Part shown: positions 58,401-64,000 of the stretch, piece by piece
Layout: each line of letters starts with the position of its first letter
How positions within the stretch are numbered: position 1 is the stretch's first letter
NCBI GenBank assembly: GCA_012845835.1
Contig: JABAKD010000016.1
Location: 8,019,919-8,083,918, forward strand
Length of the DNA stretch: 64,000 nt
Source: Undaria pinnatifida
Lineage: Eukaryota > Sar > Phaeophyceae > Laminariales > Alariaceae
Reading direction: 5' to 3'
Made by a program: the position numbers and the translations under genes
The notes under the pieces: generated by a model
What the model was told of the DNA's origin: nothing
Seen by the model: only the letters and a program-made list of their open reading frames with translations
Database searches by the model: none

Positions 58401-61400
58401 TGGCCATGGATGGGCTCTACCGACCATTCTATGACGCCAACAAACAAACAAACCGAAGGTCGCTTTTGGGGACTCGTTAAATACGTCTTGGTGCACTGGC
58501 GCATCGGAAACTCACAACGGAGTGGCCATCCAGTTGTACAACGAGGTTGGACCAACAGCGGCGCTCGCCCAGGGCGAGGCGATCAAGCTGTTCGCGTTGT
58601 TCTACAACGAGGAGGAATTGGGAAACTCTCTTTTCGATGAGATCGAGGTGAAGTTTCGACCCTGATCGTTGTACAGCAGTAACGACCCTCGGGATGCTGG
58701 CTTTGGCTAGATTTCATCAGTGGTGAAAGGAGCTTTCTTGTTTGTAAAAGGGCGCGTCCTACACGAACTTCAGCATAACGGCTAGCTGTCGAAATTTATA
58801 TTTTCCCGTAGTTTTGTTGCTCAAGTTTCTTGTGGGGCTCTTTTTTATGATGAGAGAGGACGGCAGTGCACGCATTGCTGGCGTGATATCAAGCCTGGGA
58901 ATACCACGAACGTGCCCGGGTGAGGTCACGCCGCGCTTCTGAATGGTGCACATGTCTCCTAAAAAACGATTCAAACGTCCTCTCATGGATGATGAGAATA
59001 CCCTCTGCCGGAGGGGCACATCGCATGCATGCGCTGGCGACGTGGGTTGTATACACTGGCCATCGCTCTCACGTTATCGTTACCCAACCCAGCCCAACCC
59101 AACCCCATACGCGCGCCTCTCTACCCCTTGACGCTGGACACCTATAGACCCTCTGGTTCTGCACCAAGAACAACGCTCAGGGGTGCAGCCTCCAACTTGA
59201 GAGCGCTCCGACAGTGGCATGGTTCGATTACCTTCCCGTGGACACCTCCCCCACGGCCTTCTACCCTGCCGGCTCTTTCTGGCAGATCTCCAACAACGAT
59301 TCATACTACGGGCACGCCGTCAACAACACGGGAGGAACCCTGGCAAGTGGTTTGAGGACCAAGGGCGGCGGGAGGGGGTAGGGGTCGGGGAGGGAGGGGG
59401 GGGGGGTAATGATTATATGGTGCATTGCCATAGTCCGTAGGAACGTAGTGATAGACCCTCGCATCCCTACAATGCCGGGACGGATCATGCCGGGCCTTCG
59501 CCGAATAGGCAGAGATTACGCGCACCAAGCTCGAAGCGCCGTGAGGTTTTGGGCGAGTCGCATCAATAGTGAGCTGCATGCTACTAAGAACCACTCGTGA
59601 GGCAGACTTTGGCACGTCGTGCCTACCTTCATGCATATGGATGACAGCGTCGAGTGACTTCATTCGTTTCTGGTGTGCCCGTTTCCAGAGACGAAAACGG
59701 GTATATTATGTAAATGTCTCGTGGGTGCCTTATCGTAAACTCATAACGCGATATCATCCCCCTCGCGCGGAGTACGGTTCTCCACTGCACAGTATGCTCT
59801 GAATTGACAACCATCTCGATTATCGCCAAAACCAAAAAAGAGAAAAATAACACGGTAGGTACCCTGGTTGTCTACAGTAGCTCACGCAATGAGAGACGCC
59901 TGTTATAGGATCGTTACCAGCTGACGCTAACCCCAGCAGCGCAGCAGCAACAGTACCAGCGCGAGGGGGGGGGGATTGACCACGCATCTCTCTCGAGGCG
60001 GAGCACCGTTCCCACTCGTAGTGGGGACACTCCCAACAATTGGCCCGTCATTGCGTTTCTTCCATGTATTCCGGGGAGATGTTGTGGCCGTGCTTCGTTT
60101 CGACCGCGGGGATAAACCTATCCGTACCTCGGACAAATGACGATCTAGATCATCTAGATCATCTACAGAAAATCCTGTACCTGCCGTTATAAGATGTTGT
60201 GTAGGATCTGTATGCAAACAGTACTACAGATCCAACCCTGGAAATGTTTGCTAGATTGTGCAAATTGTACGGCTCCCACCCGATAACATGAGCTAGATCA
60301 TACAGATCTTCCCTGAAAGTTGTGGGTAATCTTGTGGGGATCGGTGATCTGCCTGGGGTGTGAGTCAAAACCCGACACCAATGTCATCATCCCCGACTTG
60401 TGTGGTCTTGGCTGGAACAGGTCTGGTGCGGTGAACCGAGAGGGCAGATGACCGACGAGGAGATGGTCGCCTGCTACGCCGACGCGGACATCTGCGTTTT
60501 CGGCGAAAACTTCGAGACCGTGAGTTTCCCCTTGTTTTAGACGTGAAACCGTAACACTTATCATTTACAACTCCTTATAAGCCCCACCCATTTTGGGGGG
60601 GGGACTGAATACTTGGAATTAGTGTTGGACCATTTTTTGGCCGTGGTAAAGAGGTTAAGGCAGCTAACGGTCGATCTTGGCCCTTTTGCGACCCAGAGGA
60701 AGCGACAAAATCTTCTCAAACCATCTACCGAGTACGGATGTATTTTAAAGTTTTTGCGGAAAACCTTTCGGAAGTTTTGGTTTCAATGTGCTCGTGTGCA
60801 CAGGTATGTAGAGGAACGGGCAACTTTTGTTGCGTTCTTTGTTTTTTCTACTGGCTTTACACGAAACGCAGGGGGCATCGCCTATTAACAGTCCATCATT
60901 GCTCTGTGAGACTAGTTTAGAGCTCTGTCCTTGTGTTTTTGAACAGCTCTATGGCGCAACGGTGATGGTGGTGGTGGTTGTGATGGTACGTTCGTGGGCG
61001 CACACAGGTTGCGGAAGTCTTCGGTACCGACGAGCTTGAGCAGCTGAACTGCGTACAGAACGGCACCGCCTACGACATCACCCTATCCGGCATCAACACC
61101 TGGTTTGAAGCCACCTCGGTCGAGCCTCACGTGAGTTTTGTGTGTGTTGGCGGTGTTGATATTGGTGTTGGTGTTGTTTGTGTTGCTGTGGTTCTTGTTG
61201 CTGTTGTTGCTGTAGGTACTGTTGTTGGCAGTGTTGGTGTTGTGGGTCTTGTCGCTGTGGTTAATCGCATCACATAGTCGGTCGCCGTCATAATTTTGGC
61301 TCGTTGTCGCAAACGGGCACAAGGATTCAAAACTACAGGTATATAGGTCGGAAAAACAAACACGGTTCGGCGTATTTGAGAGTGTTCCGCAGCCTTCCGC

Positions 61401-62539
61401 ATTCTGACGATAATGCGGAGAGAGACGCGCTTGATTCACGAACGTTTCTGGGATCTCGTGGCGCCCCCATGCTCGGTCCTCGCTGCACCACGCGCCAGTC
61501 CTGGCGCGTTGTGCTGCTGTCCCGCGCGCTCTGCCTTTGTCCGTGCCACCCGTTAGACTAGCGCGGCACGGCGTACTATTGGTGCAGTAACGTACAGCTC
61601 ATCCGCGGGCAGCAGGGATGAGTGCCCACTAAAAGAACCTCGAAGTTTTCTTTTGTGACGGAAGTTCCTCGTTTTCCTTTGTTTTGTGTTTGAGCTGTGC
61701 GTCCTTCCTCGACCCCCCCCCACCCCCCCCCCCCCTCGCCCAATGCAAACATGCCAATCAGGTCCTGATGGAGGACATGATCGTTGTCCTTCACGGCGAA
61801 GACTTCAACTATGGCATCGGCTCCTACGAGAGGTGTGTGTAACTGGTCCCTGTCTTTGGTCAGCTCTCAACCCCACGAACTGCAGCCCATCGCAGCACAA
61901 CGCGAGGCAGTGCGACGCCGAGCGCAATGTTTAGCTCTATATAAGCATTCCTCGGTTTTCTTTATGCCTGACGAAGTGCCTGGCAGGGCAGGGCGGGCAT
62001 GTATACAAAACGGTATAATATTCGATTGTTCGGCTTGAACAGGCGACCCGACTATAGGATAAACTACTGTGACAATTCCATAATATCATACGTGGTACAT
62101 AGGTTGGCTTGGACACGTGACCTGGTATGTATAATATTCAATGCTTCCACTTGCAACAGGTGATCTTGGTCGGTGTCGTCTGTCAAAAAAAAAACACATC
62201 TGGCGCATCACGTTGCACATGCCGTCGAAAATTGCACCTCCCCGCGCCTACTCTCACACCTCGTCTGCGCGCACGCCTTGTATCCACAACAGGCTTCTGC
62301 TCCGGCACGTGGCCACCGAAGAAGCCGAGACAGGCACCTACTACGCCGATGTGGGTACGTGCGACGACCCCGACGCCGTGCTAGAGATTCAGGGCGAGTG
62401 CGACCTGATCATCGACTTTGGCACGTGCGAGGAGTTAGTATCGGCAGACGGAGAAGCCTCGCCGGCGTGCAGGGTGCTTCCGGGCGCTGCGGTGGCGATA
62501 GCGGCGGTTCTTGTCGCGTTCACCGCTGCTCTGTGGTAA
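37441..62539 (+). CDS. secreted periplasmic-binding-protein-like protein, membrane-anchored
   Basis: Eight exons: 37441-37827, 57494-57667, 58459-58647, 59148-59342, 60421-60519, 61008-61130, 61762-61832, 62293-62539 (TAA); 494 aa. The first six introns are phase 0 and the last phase 2, and all join in frame. Residues 1-33 form a signal peptide. The body matches a eukaryotic (stramenopile/oomycete) family with the BtuF/helical-backbone metal-receptor fold: YQCGTPEPD and VPVTTVATG in exon 1, IPRIE joined to [77 protein letters not shown], and [12 protein letters not shown]. The last 20 residues are a hydrophobic helix after CRVLPGA, so the protein is tail-anchored in the membrane or carries a GPI signal. 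Bacterial relatives bind cobalamin or iron-siderophores; the ligand here is unknown. Intron 4 begins with GC (CTG|gcaagt). Intron 1 is about 19.7 kb. It stays possible that exon 1 belongs to another transcript. Confidence 0.75.
39043..39092 (+). repeat. single copy of the 50-bp dispersed motif
   Basis: CAGCTGTGAGATCAAAGATT..GTCGAAACTCATCTTCGCAAGCTG, followed by the GATACACCGATCGCGCGTATT-type tail also seen after the copy at 20098-20150. Confidence 0.6.
39185..39345 (+). repeat. dispersed repeat family C, copy 2
   Basis: Same blocks as 52398-52545, and the reverse complement of 6983-7125. Confidence 0.65.
40298..40570 (-). repeat. SINE-like family B, copy 1
   Basis: Shares AGTGTTAAGATACGGCCTCG, TATGATAAGGTTGGC, GGAGGCACGTGCCTCC, AATAAAGCTACGTCTCT, TCTCCGAGGACCTG, CAATTGGCAGACCTGCAGG and CTCTGTGTCCCC with 50693-50985 and 51200-51472. 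The tRNA-like end seen in the 50.7-kb copy is missing here. Confidence 0.7.
40605..40905 (-). repeat. SINE family A, copy 2
   Basis: Minus orientation. The T-arm-like GTGGGTTCAAACCCCAC lies near 40838-40854 and the family start (GACGACGCC on the plus strand) near 40884. Tail GGTATTAGTCTGTTTGACCA at the left end. Confidence 0.7.
40936..41100. repeat. 50-bp dispersed motif followed by a SINE A tail fragment
   Basis: The motif spans 40936-40990. A SINE A fragment follows at 41033-41097 (GTCCGTTTGACCACTTGC..AACCAATAGCTTACCCAA..TTATAACAC). Confidence 0.6.
41503..41795 (-). repeat. SINE family A, copy 3
   Basis: Minus orientation, full-length. It is flanked on both sides by AGGAATTAGTGGGGTATTAG, and a second SINE A tail (41793-41862) continues at its right end, so this copy looks inserted into, or duplicated from, an older one. 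Confidence 0.75.
43036..43889. mobile_element. TIR element rich in GGTACCCG repeats
   Basis: The ends are perfect inverted repeats of 23 bp (43036-43058 and 43867-43889; core CATTAGGGGTGCCACCCG). Inside the TIRs both ends carry many CGGGTACCCG palindromes. Centrally, a block around CGTGTCCCCGTGGTCA(G/C)CATGC is repeated in tandem about 200 bp apart (43169 and 43367), and a SINE A tail fragment lies at 43465-43555. There is no transposase frame, so it is non-autonomous. Target-site duplication is not evident. Confidence 0.75.
43970..44185. repeat. dispersed repeat family E, copy 1
   Basis: Shares CGACGCGAGTCGACGAGGGA, GAAAATGCTGA, GAAGGCG(C)GTACCGT and CCCGG(G/A)TCTGAGTT with 45025-45260. A related body in the other orientation may lie at 40160-40290. 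Confidence 0.6.
44400..44745. repeat. two-copy tandem duplication of about 170 bp
   Basis: Copies 44405-44570 and 44575-44740 share AACCGGT..GATGCGTTA..GCATCC, ATTGAAAACC, GGTGGTTT, TTGCGTACTCT, AAATGCGACTCTT and GAGATAGAATACCACGT. AACCGGTT runs flank them and recur at 45920-45980. Confidence 0.7.
45025..45260. repeat. dispersed repeat family E, copy 2
   Basis: Direct-orientation match to 43970-44185, with a purine-rich expansion (GAAGGAAGAAGAAGAAAG) in the middle. Confidence 0.6.
46235..46480. repeat. TACCG-type repeats left of the hAT remnant
   Basis: Many TACCG(T/C)C and TACCGCCAA units at roughly 12-18-bp spacing. The block TACCGCCAAGGGCGTTACCG with the following AAATGAAATAtCGTCTACCGTCAAG-like piece recurs in the same orientation at 47400-47470. 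Confidence 0.65.
46527..46888 (+). pseudogene. hAT transposase C-terminal remnant
   Basis: The first frame (46527-46690) reads [20 protein letters not shown] then [14 protein letters not shown], the hAT dimerisation domain signature (aromatic-rich start, then the SxxxERxFS-like core). Near 46690 one base is missing: after LIGS the +1 frame continues [19 protein letters not shown] and runs to a stop at 46888 through an Ala/Arg-rich helix. The catalytic part and zinc finger are absent, so this is a 5'-truncated, frameshifted relic. Confidence 0.75.
47080..47360. repeat. about 100-bp tandem repeat, three copies
   Basis: Units start near 47081, 47179 and 47282; each carries GGTGGTTGTTGCTTGCATGA, CTGCTCAATCCCGATGTGAT, AAGAGAAGTA and TTGCCCGC(T/C)TGTG, separated by T-runs. 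Confidence 0.8.
47380..47715. repeat. TACCG-type repeats right of the hAT remnant
   Basis: Same unit type as 46235-46480, including a copy of the TACCGCCAAGGGCGTTACCG block. The two arrays bracket the hAT relic and may be its subterminal repeats. Confidence 0.65.
47996..48050 (+). repeat. single copy of the 50-bp dispersed motif
   Basis: GTCAGCTGTGATTTGACC..GATGGTCAGCTTTGCAAGCTGC; a diverged forward copy. Confidence 0.5.
48490..48770 (+). repeat. SINE family A, copy 4
   Basis: Plus orientation. It starts CACATGGCGCCGTCGACAGA, has lost most of the T-arm block to a short deletion, and ends GAGTGGTCAAACGGACTA. A short separate tail copy precedes it (48430-48505). Confidence 0.7.
49075..49192 (-). 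repeat. two head-to-tail copies of the 50-bp dispersed motif
   Basis: CACACAGCT(C/T)GCAAA..GATGAGTTTCGACGAAATCT occurs twice, about 60 bp apart; the second continues into CGATCTTACAGCTGGAG. A third related copy lies at 52779-52815. Confidence 0.65.
50170..50692. repeat. duplicated block, left copy
   Basis: It matches 52144-52900 in the same order: GGGCACAGACTAATCCACAT, TCTGTAAGTTGACCGC, GAGTCGTGATGTC, CGTTGCGGCAAG, TAAGATATCGCTCATCCCGA, GGTACCTATCGCGCTTT and GATTCCCCATGC. The right copy has family C inserted or retained in the middle. Confidence 0.75.
50693..50985 (-). repeat. SINE-like family B, copy 2, with tRNA-Ser-like end
   Basis: The body is as at 40298-40570. On the minus strand the 5' end contains TTGGAAA (anticodon-loop-like, GGA), a variable-arm-like stretch and GCAGGTTCGAGTCCTGC, a perfect T-arm. 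The 5' half of the tRNA is not conserved, so this is a tRNA-derived SINE head rather than a functional tRNA-Ser gene. Confidence 0.7.
51200..51472 (-). repeat. SINE-like family B, copy 3
   Basis: Same body, including the palindrome GGAGGCACGTGCCTCC, without the tRNA-like end. Confidence 0.7.
51490..51740. repeat. repeat block shared with 52840-53070
   Basis: Shared: ATGAACGAGTGA(C/T)TCCCCATGC, GGGTGAGAGA, AAACGATCGACTCGAGGGGT, AAGTATATAATATGGCAATA, ATGGTTGGGTGAGAGAAA, CTCGAGAGGTCTTGAGCGTG and GTCAACCGCAAGGGC. Confidence 0.75.
51775..52145 (-). repeat. SINE family D, copy 2, with A and B boxes
   Basis: On the minus strand the 5' end has TGGCATATCAGG (A box, 52113-52124) and GAGTTCGAATCC (B box, about 52069-52081), with tRNA-like spacing, followed by a unique body that ends in an ATTTT-rich (TTTTATTTTA) tract at the left. 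Confidence 0.75.
52144..52910. repeat. duplicated block, right copy
   Basis: Second copy of the 50170-50692 block; it includes the family C repeat (52398-52545) and a 50-bp motif (52779-52815). Confidence 0.7.
52398..52545 (+). repeat. dispersed repeat family C, copy 3
   Basis: Same orientation as 39185-39345. Confidence 0.65.
52840..53070. repeat. repeat block shared with 51490-51740
   Basis: Second copy of the block. Beyond it, the motif GGTTGCGATGGGGCGCAGA recurs at 53211 and 53340, and GGTTGTGATGGGGCGCA at 53629, leading up to the recombinase element. Confidence 0.7.
54028..55213 (+). pseudogene. ORF1 of a tyrosine-recombinase element, frameshifted
   Basis: The ATG at 54028 opens a Ser/Gly-rich start ([14 protein letters not shown]..) that reads into a stop after a run of seven Gs (54178-54184). 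The neighbouring unit of the same small repeat ([10 protein letters not shown]) has six Gs and continues open in the other frame, so one inserted G explains the break. The long frame then runs to the TAG at 55211-55213 through a helical middle ([15 protein letters not shown]). A second pair of shifts flanks a short stretch: the better reading there ([20 protein letters not shown]) is in another frame, and returns at an eight-G run (54986-54993) into [15 protein letters not shown], a Cys/His cluster. The role is presumably Gag-like or DNA-binding; no family is recognised. Confidence 0.6.
55247..56430 (+). pseudogene. tyrosine recombinase of a DIRS/Crypton-like element, frameshifted
   Basis: The frame opens 33 bp after ORF1 without an early ATG. 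The core-binding domain ([17 protein letters not shown], then DFVVWCC and [13 protein letters not shown]) is followed by the catalytic domain: box I Arg in [11 protein letters not shown], a candidate beta-hairpin Lys in RGHKGDQ, then a stop at 56114-56116. The next frame continues after a six-G run (56117-56122) with [10 protein letters not shown] (HxxR), [13 protein letters not shown] (Trp in the His/Trp position, Tyr nucleophile candidate) and a stop at 56430. All catalytic landmarks are present but split by one frameshift. Such recombinases mobilise DIRS, Ngaro and Crypton elements. No reverse transcriptase lies between ORF1 and this ORF. Confidence 0.75.
57857..57880 (+). repeat. short telomere-like repeat
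   Basis: Three CCCTAA-type units (ACTAACCCTAACCCTAACCC) lie in intron 2 of the binding-protein gene. Confidence 0.6.
58170..58250 (+). repeat. 30-bp duplication
   Basis: GAGTAAAGCTGCGGTAATGA followed by GATATGAT is directly repeated once, in intron 2 of the binding-protein gene. Confidence 0.7.
59415..59665 (-). repeat. dispersed repeat family F, copy 3
   Basis: Reverse-orientation match to 16700-16935, in intron 4 of the binding-protein gene, right after a G-rich run (59365-59407). The minus-strand translation keeps KSASRV..SMQLT and SRHCRDA in the frame that gives KSASHV..RMQLT and FRHCRDV in the 16.7-kb copy. Confidence 0.5.
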
Positions 62540-64000
62540 TGAAGCAGCCGCGCCCGGTGGAATACTGTGCTCCCTCCCCTTGTTCTGTCCCCCGTCCCCG
62601 TCCTAAGAGTTTCCGGCTGGTGTTTTCGTTTGTTTTCCCGTCAATGGAAACGCCGCTGGACGGTATTTATCTAGGAGTTTGGTAGAGAGTTTTAGCTCGC
62701 TGGGGGGGCAGGGAGCGGGGCTGCGAAAGAGCGCTGCTTGCGTTAAAGGAACGATTGTTTGATCTTCCGCATCGGCTTCGTTTGCATTTGTTTGCCGCAG
62801 GAGCAGCGTGCTAGAGACGCTAATCACTGCATCGGCCGCCTCCCGACCGCCGTGTTGTCTTTCATATATTTTTATTTGAAGCTTTCCACACATGGCCAGT
62901 GTATATGTGATCTTGATTATTACACTTTTTTATGAGCCCCGTCCGTTGTTGGCACGGGAGAGAAGGATTCGGCATCGTGTTTTCGACGTGCCGGCCGTTG
63001 TGTCTTTTTTTTTACGTTCGTCCGCGATACGGGGAAGCGAATTTCTTCCGAGTGTGGGAGGTAACTATGCTGGCCGTTCGGAGGTTGCGGACAGAGCGGC
63101 GGGACAAGTGTTTCGATGTTTTTTTTGGGGGGGGTGGTGTTTGCAGAGAGCAGTTGCGGGGAGGGAGACAGAGAGAACGAGGATAGACGTACTGGTTTGA
63201 CTTTTCCACCTTTCGGGGGGGTTCACATACGCGCGGCATTGCAGTCGTGCGCAGCTATCACAGTGACGGACAATTTTTTTTTAGTGAGCATATATATGTC
63301 ACTGCAGCTATAATGTTTACCAGGTACGAGTACCTGTGTGTTGGCAGGGGGGGAGGATAGTAGGTAGAACGAGGTGCTTAACATGTCGATTTTCGGGCAC
63401 TTGCTTGGGAGGCTTTTGCGTTTTGCGTTGAGTCTGCTGGGGGTTTTTCCGTCGTCAGGCCCCCCAGGCACGTTCCCGCTTCGCGCACCGCGGGACGGCG
63501 ACGGGGGAAGGAGGCGACCCCTATTAAATGGCGACTTTGTGAAAAGGCCTTGCCATTTTTAGCTTCTCCCTCCCGCGCGCGTGCGTGCGCTCACTCGCAC
63601 GCCCCCGCACAACGACTTGGACACTTTGGTAGAGTGTATATTGCAGGCGTGGTTGTTACGGTACTTGAGAGCAAGTACAACTCTGTTGGCTTTGGATTGA
63701 TAGCCATCACTCACGTGTCCGTAATATACGTTTTCCCGCCGGTTGATATTGATAATGAGTTTTACTTGTTCCGTGCTTGCGAAGTTTGCGAGGTCGGTCT
63801 GAATCTCGTTGTGTCACCTTTTCTATCTCGATCTTGTGCCAAGTTTTAGGTCTCTGTTTTCGTTAGAGATGCCGATAGATTTCGATCGACGCGTTGTATT
63901 TTTTTTCCTCGTTCCGTCCTCCCGGGCCGATTTTTCAGTCGATTTCTGTGGTTTTAATATAATCTTCTGTTATATCAATTCTGCGAAGGAGCTTAAACGC
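62540..64000. other. 3' flank of the binding-protein gene
   Basis: Probably contains a long 3' UTR. Tracts of T and G (63009, 63119-63137) and a G-run at 63346 are present. No further exon or gene was supported. Confidence 0.4.

Noticed and set aside
1-64000. CRISPR arrays or bacterial operons
   Set aside because: Repeats here are satellites and transposon parts with eukaryotic introns around them; no regularly spaced unique spacers or prokaryotic gene packing is seen.

Overview
This is a eukaryotic nuclear window, most probably from a brown alga or a close stramenopile (Ectocarpus-like). The reasons are small coding exons with GT-AG (and two GC-AG) introns, introns that are very long and repeat-laden, pervasive G/C homopolymers and minisatellites, a tyrosine-recombinase element and tRNA-derived SINEs, and one gene whose first two exons read as a heterokont-type bipartite plastid presequence (signal peptide with Phe at the cleavage site). 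The species call is inference. Gene models below were built by eye from reading frame, splice signals, matching intron phase and family motifs; no transcript evidence was available.

Layout. (1) 212-444, minus: one candidate exon of an unidentified gene that leaves the window on the left. (2) 894-8418, minus: a six-exon YjbQ/UPF0047-family gene, apparently plastid-targeted. (3) 9127-19091, plus: a four-exon hotdog-fold thioesterase-like gene, head-to-head with (2) across about 0.7 kb; its introns carry a non-autonomous LTR element, a 190-bp tandem array and two minisatellites. (4) 19092-29061: about 10 kb without a convincing host gene, holding a tandem duplication, a foldback repeat, a SINE, a decayed Ty3/gypsy integrase region and a 43-bp minisatellite. 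(5) 29062-36639, minus: an eleven-exon gene that looks like SKA3, a subunit of the outer-kinetochore Ska complex. (6) 37441-62539, plus: an eight-exon gene for a secreted, membrane-anchored periplasmic-binding-protein-like protein (BtuF/metal-receptor-like fold), head-to-head with (5) across 0.8 kb. Its first intron is about 19.7 kb and holds most of the mobile DNA of the window: SINEs of at least three families, a GGTACC-rich terminal-inverted-repeat element, a hAT remnant, a duplicated repeat block, and a two-ORF tyrosine-recombinase element without reverse transcriptase. (7) 62540-64000: 3' flank.

The four host genes do not form a pathway that can be inferred. They form two divergent pairs (YjbQ/hotdog and SKA3/binding protein), each with a short shared 5' region, so co-regulation within pairs is possible but not shown. 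The most notable points are the 19.7-kb transposon-filled intron joining an exon at 37.4 kb to the rest of its gene at 57.5-62.5 kb; the RT-less tyrosine-recombinase element whose frame breaks mostly fall at poly-G runs; and a roughly 50-bp dispersed motif found about fifteen times in both orientations that no listed feature explains.
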